DNA of 17,261 nt from an uncultured Gemmatimonadota bacterium. Lineage in GTDB: Bacteria > Gemmatimonadota > Gemmatimonadetes > Longimicrobiales > Gaopeijiaceae. Positions 1-7,194 of the stretch are shown here, in pieces. Numbering within the stretch: the first letter of the stretch is position 1; every line of letters begins with the position of its first letter. Under the pieces are notes generated by a model. The model had not been told where the DNA came from and did no database searches. It saw only the letters and a list, made by a program, of their open reading frames with translations. The translations under genes and the position numbers were made by a program. The stretch spans positions 1 to 17,261 of the forward strand of contig CALHIO010000324.1 in NCBI GenBank assembly GCA_938030915.1, written 5' to 3'.

Positions 1-22
1 GACGGAAGCGCAGGCCGGAAGC

Positions 23-595
23 GTGGTTGGATTCGAGGAGGAGGCTCTCCCGTATCTCGACGCGGTCTATCGCTTCGCGCTCCGGTTGTCGCGCTCTCCT
101 GATGTCGCCGAGGACCTCGTGCAGGAGACGTTCCTCAGGGCCTACAAGTCGTGGGGTCAGTACACGAAGGGTACGGCGGTGAAGAGCTGGCTCTTCACGA
201 TCTGCAGGAACCTCTTCTTGCGTGGGAGGGAGCGGCTTCAGCGCCATGACGAAATCGTGGAGGCGAACGTGGGGCGGTCGGGTTCCGGTCCGGGGACAGC
301 GAACCCGGTCTGGAGCTCCGTCCTCGGCGTAGACCCCGAGGGGGAGTTCTTCGATTCGCTCGTGGATGACCGGATCGTGGAGGCGATCGAGGCGCTGCCA
401 GAAGAGTTCCGCACGGCGGTGGTGCTGTCGGATATCGAGGGGCTGCCCTACGCGGAGATCGCTGAGCTGATGGAGCTACCGGTCGGCACGGTCAAGAGTC
501 GCCTCTTTCGGGGGCGTCGGCAGCTCCAGCAGGCGTTGTATGACTACGCGGTCGAGGAGGGGTACATCTCGCCTCGACCGGGAACGGAGGATTAG
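23..595 (+). CDS. ECF-type RNA polymerase sigma factor (SigR/ECF12-like)
   Basis: This is a sigma-70 family extracytoplasmic-function factor that would direct core RNA polymerase to stress promoters. Sigma region 2 spans about residues 10-72, with the helix around DLVQETFLRAYKSW (31-44) and the promoter-melting/-10 helix around SWLFTICRNLF. A linker of about 40 residues follows, then sigma region 4 (about 115-172), with the helix-turn-helix LPYAEIAELMELPVGTVKSR (141-160). The 190-residue length is usual for ECF factors. The anti-sigma gene follows after 8 nt, and its RsrA-like type suggests this is the redox-responsive SigR-type partner. The GTG at 23 has only a poorly spaced GGAA before it, and the frame stays open to the left edge of the window, so the true start may lie upstream. 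The family call is firm; the subgroup is inferred from the neighbour. Confidence 0.92.
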   Translation: MVGFEEEALPYLDAVYRFALRLSRSPDVAEDLVQETFLRAYKSWGQYTKGTAVKSWLFTICRNLFLRGRERLQRHDEIVEANVGRSGSGPGTANPVWSSVLGVDPEGEFFDSLVDDRIVEAIEALPEEFRTAVVLSDIEGLPYAEIAELMELPVGTVKSRLFRGRRQLQQALYDYAVEEGYISPRPGTED

Positions 596-603
596 GGACC
601 GCC

Positions 604-921
604 ATGTCCTTGTTCGACAAACTCAGAGAATGGTTCGGCGGCGGTGCGTCGGACTCAGCGGAACAGGAGGGTGGAGTCGCCATGATCTCGTGCGAAGACG
701 CACTTCGGCTCGTGTACGAGTTCATGGACGGTGAACTCGTGGACGCGTCTGCGGAGGAGGTGAAGCAGCATTTCGATATGTGCCAGCGCTGCTATCCGCA
801 CCTCCGACTGGAGGCTGCCTTCAGGGATGCCCTGAAGCGGGCGACCTCAGGTCAGGCCGCACCTCCCGAGCTTCGTGACAAGGTCGTTGCGCTCCTCGAG
901 CAGGCACGCACGGAGGGCTGA
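604..921 (+). CDS. Zinc-binding anti-sigma factor, RsrA/ZAS-like
   Basis: This protein probably binds and inactivates the preceding ECF sigma factor. It carries the zinc-binding anti-sigma (ZAS) pattern: Cys30, then His56-x3-Cys60-x2-Cys63 (HFDMCQRC). This matches the Cys, His, Cys, Cys ligand set of RsrA, where oxidation of the cysteines expels zinc and frees SigR. The core around residues 28-98, including YEFMDGEL and PPELRDKVV, resembles RsrA-type proteins. The 105-residue version starts at ATG 604, with a weak TAGGGA before it. ATG 682 (Met27) is an alternative, preceded by AGGAGGGTGGAG, and would begin the protein directly at the RsrA-like core. The extra 26 N-terminal residues include an amphipathic-looking stretch, FDKLREWF, of unknown role. 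The 8-nt gap to the sigma gene indicates co-transcription. Redox sensing is inferred from the motif. Confidence 0.87.
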   Translation: MSLFDKLREWFGGGASDSAEQEGGVAMISCEDALRLVYEFMDGELVDASAEEVKQHFDMCQRCYPHLRLEAAFRDALKRATSGQAAPPELRDKVVALLEQARTEG

Positions 922-970
922 TCCGGAGGCGCCGCCGCACACGTTCCAAGGCTCGTGAATGCCTCGTGAC

Positions 971-996
971 CCCCGGGTTGCGGGGCCTTCTCATTT
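971..996 (+). terminator. Possible weak terminator after the sigma/anti-sigma operon
   Basis: CCCCG (971-975) and CGGGG (981-985) form a 5-bp GC stem around a 5-nt loop, followed by CCTTCTCATTT, a pyrimidine-rich but interrupted T tract. It lies about 50 nt after the anti-sigma stop codon. The stem is short, so termination efficiency would be modest. Confidence 0.3.
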
Positions 997-999
997 AAT
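994..999 (+). promoter_or_regulatory. Candidate -10 box for the topoisomerase gene
   Basis: TTTAAT matches the sigma-70 -10 consensus TATAAT at 5 of 6 positions. It sits in the only AT-rich island (TCATTTAATA) of the 922-1100 gap. No convincing -35 lies 15-18 nt upstream, where the sequence is CCCCGG-like. If used, transcription would begin near 1006, giving a leader of about 95 nt made almost entirely of the hairpins described next. The position is seen; promoter function is inferred. Confidence 0.35.
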
Positions 1000-1008
1000 A
1001 GAAGCTAC

Positions 1009-1073
1009 GGCCGCGGCGCGGCCCTTTCGCCTGAAATTGCTCGCGCACACCCCCGGCGCGGCCTCTGCCGCGC
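1009..1073 (+). promoter_or_regulatory. Structured leader with mutually exclusive GC hairpins upstream of gyrA-like gene
   Basis: Two perfect hairpins are visible. In the first, GGCCGC (1009-1014) pairs with GCGGCC (1018-1023) around a 3-nt loop, followed by CTTTC. In the second, GCGCGGC (1056-1062) pairs with GCCGCGC (1067-1073) around the loop CTCT, followed by TCCTTCT. The word GCGCGGC occurs in both, at 1016-1022 and 1056-1062. The 3' arm at 1067-1073 could therefore pair with either copy, and the long-range pairing would break the first hairpin. That is the geometry of an attenuator-like switch. It could also be simple terminators or chance in GC-rich DNA. Confidence 0.3.
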
Positions 1074-1100
1074 TCCTTCTCGACTCGGTTTGGAGCTGGA

Positions 1101-3602
1101 ATGGCCACGGCCTCCACACGGGAGCGGATCCTCCCGCGCACCCTCGAAGAGGAGATGCGCGAATCGTTCCTCGACTACTCGATGTCCGTCATCGTGCAGC
1201 GCGCGTTGCCGGACGTCCGGGACGGACTCAAGCCCGTGCATCGGCGAATCCTGTACGCCATGCATGAAATGGGTCTCAATCCTGACCGCCCGTACAAGAA
1301 GAGTGCGACCGTGGTCGGGGACGTGCTGGGCAAGTTCCACCCGCACGGCGACAGCGCCGTGTACGATGCGCTCGTCCGGATGGTTCAGGAGTTTTCGCTC
1401 CGAAATCCGCTGGTCGACGGGCAGGGCAACTTCGGGTCCATCGATGGAGACCCGGCAGCTGCCTACAGGTACACCGAGGCGCGGTTGTCGGCGATCTCGC
1501 TCGAGCTGCTCGACGAGATCGAGAAGGAAACGGTGGACTTCCAGCCGAACTTCGATGACCAGCGACTGGAGCCCCTGGTCCTGCCCAGCCGCTTCCCGAA
1601 CCTTCTGGTCAACGGCTCTTCCGGCATCGCGGTCGGGATGAGCACGAACGTCCCGCCTCACAACCTGGCGGAGATCGCCGCGGGCGTTCGACAGCTAGTC
1701 GTCGATCCAGATTGCACCGTCGACGACCTCATGCGGCATATCCCGGGACCGGACTTCCCGACCGCTGGCTTCGTCGTCGGTCGCGAGGGTATCGAGCAGA
1801 TGTACCGGGAGGGACGCGGCCGGATCATCATGCGGGCGAGGGTCGTGAAGGAGTCCCTGCGCGGAGGGAAGGAGCAGCTGGTCGTCACGGAACTCCCCTA
1901 CGCCGTGAACAAGGCCAAGGTGATCCAGCAGATCGCCGGTCTCGCGAAGAAGGGGAAGGTCGACGACGTCTCCGATATCCGGGACGAGACCGACCGCGAC
2001 GGGATTCGCCTCGTCATCGAACTCAAGCGGGGAGCGAATGCGGGCGCCACGCTGCAGAAGATTCTTCGGGGCACCTCGCTGCAGATGACGTTCGGGGCGC
2101 ATCTGCTTGCGCTCGACGGGGGAGTGCCGAAGGAGTTCGATCTCAAGCAGATCCTCGAGCGCTTCCGCGATCACCGCCTGGACGTGATCCGTCGGCGCAG
2201 CCGGCACGATCTGGAGAAGGCCGAGGCCGAGCGGCACATCGTTCAGGGTCTGCTGGCGGCGCTCGATCACATCGACGAAGTCATCAAGATCATTCGGGCT
2301 TCCCAGGATCGTGCGGAGGCGTCCGAACGTCTGCAGGACAGGTTCGGCCTGAGCGAGGTTCAGGCAGATGCGATCCTGAACATGCGGCTAGCAAGGCTCA
2401 CGGCCCTCGAGCGGTCGCAGCTCGAGAATCGACTCGCCGAACTCGAGGTCCGGATCTCGGAGCTACGCGCGATCCTGGAGTCCGAAGAGCGTCAGCTGGA
2501 GATCATGCTCGAGGAGCTCAGTGAGGTCGTGGAGAAGTATGGTGACGAGCGCCGTACCGTCCTGCTCGACGACGACGAAGCCGAGGTCGAAACGCCCGAA
2601 CTCGAGAAGCAGATCGCCGACGAGGACGTCGTCATCACGCTCTCGCACGAGGGCTTCGTCAAGCGGATTCCGATGCATCTCTACCGTCGTCGCGTAGGTG
2701 CCGGGAAGGCGCTCGCCGGTATGGAGCGGTACGAGGACGACTATCTCGAGCAACTCTTCGTCGCCCGTACGCAGGGCTGGATCCTCGCGTTCACGGAGCA
2801 GGGGCACTGTCACTTCCTGCCGGTGCTGGACGTGCCCGAGAGTGCTCGTGCGTCTCGAGGGCAGTCTGTCTATGCCCTCCTCGACGGCGCGGATCGGAAG
2901 GACCGGATCGTCTCCATGATCGCGGTCGAGGATCTCGTGGCGGAGGATCGCTACCTGGTGTTCCTCTCACGGAAGGGTGTGATGAAGAGGACGCCTCTCG
3001 CCGAATTCTCGAACCCGCGATCGGGCGGGGTGAAGGCGGCGGGCGTGAAGGCCGGCGACGGAGTGATGGACGTGACACTCTCCGACGGCACCGCGGAGAT
3101 CATGCTGCTCTCGCGTGGCGGTCGGGCGATCCGGTTCCCTGAAGATCAGGTGAGTATCGTGGGCCGCACCGCCCAGGGGGTGAAGGGCATGTCGTTGAAG
3201 GGAGAGGACGAGGTCGCCGGCATGCTGATGATCCGACGAGACGCCACCGTGCTGATGGTCAGCGAGGACGGCCTCGGGAAGCGGACACCGATCTCGGACT
3301 TCCCGCTTCAGAACCGCGGGGGGATGGGGAACCTGGCCGTGCCGGGTGGAGAAAGGAACGCTCCGATCGTGGCAGCGCTCGAAGTCCTCGAGGCGGACGA
3401 GGTCATGATCGTGACCGCCGGCGGTTCGGTGACCCGCACCGCGGCGGATTCAGTACCCATTCAGGGGCGGAGGACAGCCGGACGGCGGATGGCCGATGTC
3501 CCGGCCGGTGATCGGGTGGTCGAAGTCACACGGGCGCAGGGGCGGGGAGGAGCACCCGCGGAGGCCTTGCCGTCGGAGGACGGTCAGCTGGATCTGCTGT
3601 AG
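1101..3602 (+). CDS. gyrA: Type IIA DNA topoisomerase subunit A (GyrA/ParC family)
   Basis: This is the DNA-cleaving A subunit of a type IIA topoisomerase; with a GyrB/ParE-type partner it passes one duplex through another using ATP. The breakage-reunion domain fills residues 1-500. It has the catalytic Tyr124 in AAAYRYTEARL and the quinolone-resistance region HPHGDSAVYDA, in which Ser85 and Asp89 (E. coli Ser83/Asp87) are both wild type. After the coiled-coil and DNA gate, residues from about 515 form six beta-pinwheel blades, ending at about 815. The length of 833 fits GyrA better than ParC. However, where GyrA carries QRRGGKG in blade 1, this protein reads YRRRVGAGKA (528-537); only a partial echo, QNRGGMG (737-743), occurs in blade 5. 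It may thus be a ParC-like paralogue, and the symbol is provisional. GGAG lies 5 nt before ATG 1101. No gyrB/parE is in the window. Confidence 0.93.
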   Translation: MATASTRERILPRTLEEEMRESFLDYSMSVIVQRALPDVRDGLKPVHRRILYAMHEMGLNPDRPYKKSATVVGDVLGKFHPHGDSAVYDALVRMVQEFSLRNPLVDGQGNFGSIDGDPAAAYRYTEARLSAISLELLDEIEKETVDFQPNFDDQRLEPLVLPSRFPNLLVNGSSGIAVGMSTNVPPHNLAEIAAGVRQLVVDPDCTVDDLMRHIPGPDFPTAGFVVGREGIEQMYREGRGRIIMRARVVKESLRGGKEQLVVTELPYAVNKAKVIQQIAGLAKKGKVDDVSDIRDETDRDGIRLVIELKRGANAGATLQKILRGTSLQMTFGAHLLALDGGVPKEFDLKQILERFRDHRLDVIRRRSRHDLEKAEAERHIVQGLLAALDHIDEVIKIIRASQDRAEASERLQDRFGLSEVQADAILNMRLARLTALERSQLENRLAELEVRISELRAILESEERQLEIMLEELSEVVEKYGDERRTVLLDDDEAEVETPELEKQIADEDVVITLSHEGFVKRIPMHLYRRRVGAGKALAGMERYEDDYLEQLFVARTQGWILAFTEQGHCHFLPVLDVPESARASRGQSVYALLDGADRKDRIVSMIAVEDLVAEDRYLVFLSRKGVMKRTPLAEFSNPRSGGVKAAGVKAGDGVMDVTLSDGTAEIMLLSRGGRAIRFPEDQVSIVGRTAQGVKGMSLKGEDEVAGMLMIRRDATVLMVSEDGLGKRTPISDFPLQNRGGMGNLAVPGGERNAPIVAALEVLEADEVMIVTAGGSVTRTAADSVPIQGRRTAGRRMADVPAGDRVVEVTRAQGRGGAPAEALPSEDGQLDLL

Positions 3603-3613
3603 AGGGCTGATCC

Positions 3614-3661
3614 AGCCGGGGAGGTCGGGGCGAGAAGATCCTCGCCCCGACCGATCCGGCT
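3614..3661. terminator. Strong bidirectional terminator between convergent genes
   Basis: GGTCGGGGCGAG (3623-3634) pairs perfectly over 12 bp with CTCGCCCCGACC (3641-3652) around a 6-nt loop. An outer 6-bp stem, AGCCGG (3614-3619) with CCGGCT (3656-3661), extends it across a 3x3 internal loop. It fills the space between the gyrA-like stop (3602) and the stop of the facing lipoprotein gene (3663-3665). The symmetrical structure can serve both strands. There is no long T tract on either side, so it may work with Rho or as an RNA-stabilising 3' end. Confidence 0.7.
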
Positions 3662-3662
3662 T

Positions 3663-4766
3663 CTAGTTGCCCCACTCCGCGATGAACACGTTCGTGTCGG
3701 ACGTGCCACCGTTGTTCCGATTGGATCCGAAGACGAGGTGTTGTCCGTCCGGGCTGAAGACCGGGAAGCCGTCGAAGCCTTCAGAGTGCGTGATCCGTTC
3801 CAGGCCGGTGCCGTCGAGATTGATCATGTAGATCTCGAAATCGCGTCCGGCGGGATCGTGGTGGTTCGAACTCCACAGAATCTTGTCGCCATCCGGATGC
3901 CAGTACGGCGCGAAGTTGGCTCCGCCTACGTCGGTGACCTGCCGGACGTTCGAACCGTCGGCATCCATGACGTAGACCTCGAGCTCTCCGGGACGGAGGA
4001 GGCCCTGTTCGAGCAGGCGAATGTAATCCTGGGCTTCGGCGCTGCCCTCTTCGGGGTAATGCGCACGCCAGATGATCTTCGATCCGTCCGGTGAGTAGAA
4101 CGCACCTCCATCGTACCCGAGCCGATCGGTGAGCTGGACCACGTCCGACCCGTCGGGATTCATCGAGTAGAGATCGAGGTCCCCGTTCCGATCGCTCGTG
4201 AAGACGATGCGATCACCCTGCGGCGAGAAGGTCGCTTCGGCGTCGTATCCATCCTCGGTCGTCAGCTGGCGCAGATTCGATCCATCCGCGTTCGCCACGA
4301 AGACGTCGTACGTCTTGTAGATCGGCCAGACATACCCCATCGACATGTCCGGATTGGGCGGGCACGAGGCGTCATGGTGGTGCGTGGACGAGTAGAGGAT
4401 CTCATCGCCCGAGGGGTAGAAGTACGAGCAGGTCGTGCGGCCCTCGCCCGTGCTCACCATGTGCGTCTCGGCCGTGTGGGGATCGAGCACGAAGATCTGA
4501 TCGCACTCCGCTCCGGGCTTTTTCGCCTGATAGATGAGCTGAGAGCCGTCGAAGGCCCAGTACGCCTCGGCGTTTTCTCCGCCGGCCGTGAGCTGGCGCA
4601 CGTTGCGAAGACGCGATTCTCCTTCGTACGTGAGGGCGACACCGTCTCCGGCGAGATTCGCAGCGGGACCCGCCGCGTCCTGTGGTGTATCTTCCGCGCC
4701 TTCCGACGCGCAGCCGGCAACGGCGACGACTGCCAGGGTCAAACCAGCAAGCATCCGATGAGTCAC
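3663..4766 (-). CDS. PD40/TolB-like beta-propeller lipoprotein
   Basis: This is an exported beta-propeller protein with repeated WD40-like PD40 motifs of the TolB type. The N-terminus MTHRM plus a hydrophobic core ends in the lipobox VAGC, placing the lipidated Cys at residue 19; a flexible, acidic linker follows to about residue 45. PD40 units recur through the chain, for example SPQGDRIVFTSDRNGDLDLY (181-200), YSPDGSKIIW, WHPDGDKILWSSNHH and FSPDGQHLVFGSNRNN. Phrases such as NADGSNLRQLT and NPDGSDVVQLT are typical of the family. The role is unknown; such proteins often act as periplasmic or surface scaffolds or sensors. I chose GTG 4766 because AGAGGA stands 9 nt upstream and it supplies Arg4 to the signal peptide. 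The in-frame ATG at 4754 lacks both. The start overlaps that of the divergent peptidase gene by 9 nt. Confidence 0.88.
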   Translation of the reverse strand: MTHRMLAGLTLAVVAVAGCASEGAEDTPQDAAGPAANLAGDGVALTYEGESRLRNVRQLTAGGENAEAYWAFDGSQLIYQAKKPGAECDQIFVLDPHTAETHMVSTGEGRTTCSYFYPSGDEILYSSTHHHDASCPPNPDMSMGYVWPIYKTYDVFVANADGSNLRQLTTEDGYDAEATFSPQGDRIVFTSDRNGDLDLYSMNPDGSDVVQLTDRLGYDGGAFYSPDGSKIIWRAHYPEEGSAEAQDYIRLLEQGLLRPGELEVYVMDADGSNVRQVTDVGGANFAPYWHPDGDKILWSSNHHDPAGRDFEIYMINLDGTGLERITHSEGFDGFPVFSPDGQHLVFGSNRNNGGTSDTNVFIAEWGN

Positions 4767-6512
4767 AGCTTTTCTTCCTCTGTTCCGACGTTCTTCCTCA
4801 CGACAGCGATGTCATTGACCGCGGTCAGTGCTGTCGCCGGGCAATCCTGCCCGGAGCCCGCCTCGATCATCCAGGGGATGAACGGGGCAATGGCTCATGT
4901 CCGGTACCTTGCAGACGATCGTCTCGAGGGACGAGCCGTCGGCACCGCGGGCGCACACTGTGCGGCCGATTACATCGCCGCGCAATTTGACGCCATTGGC
5001 CTCGTTCCGGCAGGGGACGAAGGTAACTACTTCCACACCTTCGACATCCGTAAAGGTGCGGAGATGGGTCCCGACAATCGGCTGACCGTGGATGGCGTGG
5101 CGCTCGACGTCGGAACCGACTGGGTACCCCTCGGATTCTCGGGAAGCACCGAACTCGAGGGACAGTTGATCTTCGGCAGCTACGGGCTCAGCAACCCCGC
5201 GAACGAGGACGAAAACCGTTACTTCCGCACGGACATCTCGGGGCGGGTCGTCGTACTCGAGTGGGGTGATCCGGACGCGCCGCACGGCGGCGGAATGCGG
5301 GGCGACCCTCACTTCAAGGCGACGGTCTCCGCGGGCCGCGATGCCGCAGGCGTCATCATCCTCTCGCCGAGCGGGATGAGGCTGCCCGGGATGGAGAGTG
5401 AGATCCGTGGCGCACTGGGTGTGCCCGCGATCGTCGTGGCGGGTGCGCAGGCGGATGCGGTGCGTGCCGCTGCGCAGGCCGAGGCATCGATCTCACTGAC
5501 CACGGATGTCCGCCCCACCGTTGCCGAGGCGCGCAATGTCGCGGCGATGCTGCACGGTTCGGACCCGATGATGCGGGACGACTACGTCATCATCGGTGCG
5601 CATTTCGATCATCTCGGCTTCGGTGGCGATGGTTCTCTCGCACCCGACTCCCGAGACATTCACAACGGTGCGGACGACAACGCGAGCGGGACGGCGGCGA
5701 TCATCGAAGTCGCTCGCGCGATGGCGGAGCATCCACCGGAGCGAAGCGTGCTCTTTCTCGCGTTCACCGGCGAAGAGCGTGGGCTCTGGGGCTCGGCGTA
5801 CTGGGTCGAAGAACCGGCGGTGTCGATGGATGACGCTGTCGCCATGCTGAACCTCGACATGGTCGGCCGCGTCGTCGATGACGCCGTCACGATTTTCGGC
5901 TTCGGCACGGCCGCCGAATGGGACGACATCGTCGACGGCGCGAATGCGTCTCTGTCGGCCCCCCTTCGCGTTGCGAAGGCGCCGGACGGGTATGGTCCGT
6001 CGGACCACTCTTCGTTCCACGCCGCGGGGCTCCCCGTGCTCCATCTCTTCTCGAACACGCATGTCGACTACCACCGTCCGTCTGACGACTGGGACAAGAT
6101 CAACGAGGACGGTCTGAATCGGATTGCCGAGCTGACCGAGGGGGTCGCACGACGCCTGACCGCAGGCGGATCGAGCGCCGTCGAGTTGACTCCGATTCAG
6201 ATGGAGCAGCCCTCTCCGAACGCGGGTGGGTCATCGTCGAGCAGCGGGTACGGGCCCTATCTGGGCTCCATTCCCGACATGACACCCCGTGACTACGGCC
6301 TCCGGATCAACGGTGTCCGAGAAGGAAGCCCGGCGGATGTGGGAGGTCTCAGAGGTGGTGACGTCGTTGTCGAGTTCGACGGGGCGGAGATCACAGACAT
6401 TTACGCGTACACGTACGCGCTTCGCGAGAAGAAGCCGGGAGACGAGGTCGTGATCGTCGTGGAACGGGATGGTGAACGGGTGACCCTGAACGTGATCCTC
6501 GGACGCCGCTGA
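4758..6512 (+). CDS. Secreted M28 zinc aminopeptidase with PA and PDZ domains
   Basis: This is a probable di-zinc exopeptidase exported to the periplasm or outside, 584 residues from ATG 4758. A signal-like segment (about 9-28) ends near VSAVAG|QS. A PA-like insert covers about 120-255 (GRVVVLEWGD, AAGVIILSPS, VPAIVVAGA). The M28 catalytic domain follows, with His282 in AHFDHLG, Asp306 in NGADDNASG, the Glu339/Glu340 pair in FTGEERGLWGS, Asp367 in LNLDMVGR and His439 in VDYHRPSDDW. A Ser/Gly linker (about 486-500) leads to a C-terminal PDZ domain (510-584) with GSPADVGGLRGGDVVVEFDG. All expected zinc and catalytic residues are present. The start is uncertain: no clear ribosome-binding site precedes 4758, and the N-region before the hydrophobic stretch has no Lys or Arg. 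The frame stays open upstream, but that part is antisense to the lipoprotein gene. Confidence 0.9.
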   Translation: MSHSFSSSVPTFFLTTAMSLTAVSAVAGQSCPEPASIIQGMNGAMAHVRYLADDRLEGRAVGTAGAHCAADYIAAQFDAIGLVPAGDEGNYFHTFDIRKGAEMGPDNRLTVDGVALDVGTDWVPLGFSGSTELEGQLIFGSYGLSNPANEDENRYFRTDISGRVVVLEWGDPDAPHGGGMRGDPHFKATVSAGRDAAGVIILSPSGMRLPGMESEIRGALGVPAIVVAGAQADAVRAAAQAEASISLTTDVRPTVAEARNVAAMLHGSDPMMRDDYVIIGAHFDHLGFGGDGSLAPDSRDIHNGADDNASGTAAIIEVARAMAEHPPERSVLFLAFTGEERGLWGSAYWVEEPAVSMDDAVAMLNLDMVGRVVDDAVTIFGFGTAAEWDDIVDGANASLSAPLRVAKAPDGYGPSDHSSFHAAGLPVLHLFSNTHVDYHRPSDDWDKINEDGLNRIAELTEGVARRLTAGGSSAVELTPIQMEQPSPNAGGSSSSSGYGPYLGSIPDMTPRDYGLRINGVREGSPADVGGLRGGDVVVEFDGAEITDIYAYTYALREKKPGDEVVIVVERDGERVTLNVILGRR

Positions 6513-6525
6513 CCGTGTTCCATAT

Positions 6526-6560
6526 GGGCGGGCGAGGGTGGCGCAGCCTTCCGCCTGCCC
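6526..6560. terminator. Hairpin between convergent peptidase and Nudix genes
   Basis: GGGCGGGCG (6526-6534) pairs with CGCCTGCCC (6552-6560) over 9 bp, including one G-U pair, and an inner GGC/GCC stem sits around GCA. It lies in the 67-nt gap between the peptidase stop (6512) and the Nudix stop (6580). No T tract follows on either strand. It may be a shared, Rho-assisted 3' end. Confidence 0.4.
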
Positions 6561-6579
6561 CGGGTGTGACGCGTACCGG

Positions 6580-7194
6580 CTACGGGTTCGCCGAGTAGGC
6601 GTCGAGGAAACGCGTCAGGATCCGGTGGGTCAGGCCCCAGACGTGTTCGCCGACCACGTGGTAGCTGGGAAAGCTCTTCGAGAAGCCCGAGAAGTGGATC
6701 CGCGTGGTGCTCGCGGTCCTCGGGTCGGTGAGCAGGTCGATCGGGACCCAGTGCACGCTGTCGAGCTCGTGGCTCGCGACGACGGCTTCCGTGTCCGGGG
6801 AGACCGCGAAGGCGAAGGGGGCGATCCGTTCAATCGGCAGACCCGTGTTGACCGGTTGAACATCGTCCAGCTTCCCGAGGTCGAGACCGCTGGTCTGGAG
6901 GTCGACTCCGGTCTCCTCCCGCGTCTCTCGGGTGGCGGTGTGCCGAAGCCCCGGGTCACCTGGTTCCCAGCGTCCGCCGGGCAACGCCATGTGTCCGGAC
7001 CATGGGTCACGCTCGTGCACCGCGCGCTTGATCAGCAGGACGTCCAGCGCCTCCCGCGGTCGGATGATCAGCGCGACCGCCGCTTCCATGCGGCCTGCGG
7101 GCGATGGCGGTCCCGTATCCGGCCGTTGCCCCATCCCGTCGATCGCCCGCCGGAGGCGATCCAGTCTCGGGTCCTGTGCCCAGGGCGTCATCAT
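6580..7194 (-). CDS. Nudix hydrolase, CoA pyrophosphatase (NudL)-like
   Basis: This is a Nudix-family pyrophosphohydrolase of 204 residues. The box reads GG-x2-E-x2-D-x8-RE-x2-EE-x-G over residues 73-96 (LPGGRWEPGD ... RETREETG). The acidic residue at 80 and the 8-residue spacing to RE are characteristic of CoA pyrophosphatases such as E. coli NudL, rather than MutT, which has 7. The preceding LLIKRAVHERDPWSGHMALPGG resembles the UPF0035 CoA-recognition motif, although not exactly. The predicted activity is hydrolysis of CoA or its derivatives to 3',5'-ADP and phosphopantetheine. I chose ATG 7194 because it forms an ATGA overlap with the queE stop, implying translational coupling. The frame stays open a further 27 codons into queE, but that extension is low-complexity. 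Substrate specificity is inferred. Confidence 0.87.
   Translation of the reverse strand: MMTPWAQDPRLDRLRRAIDGMGQRPDTGPPSPAGRMEAAVALIIRPREALDVLLIKRAVHERDPWSGHMALPGGRWEPGDPGLRHTATRETREETGVDLQTSGLDLGKLDDVQPVNTGLPIERIAPFAFAVSPDTEAVVASHELDSVHWVPIDLLTDPRTASTTRIHFSGFSKSFPSYHVVGEHVWGLTHRILTRFLDAYSANP

Noticed and set aside
1005..2270. Long minus-strand frames opposite the topoisomerase gene
   Set aside because: They mirror a highly conserved coding sequence and their products have no recognisable motif. This is a common artefact in GC-rich genomes.
4374..4757. Upstream 128-codon extension of the M28 peptidase frame
   Set aside because: It is antisense to the lipoprotein gene, shows no peptidase-family sequence, and would bury the signal peptide internally. 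It is open only because the region is GC-rich.
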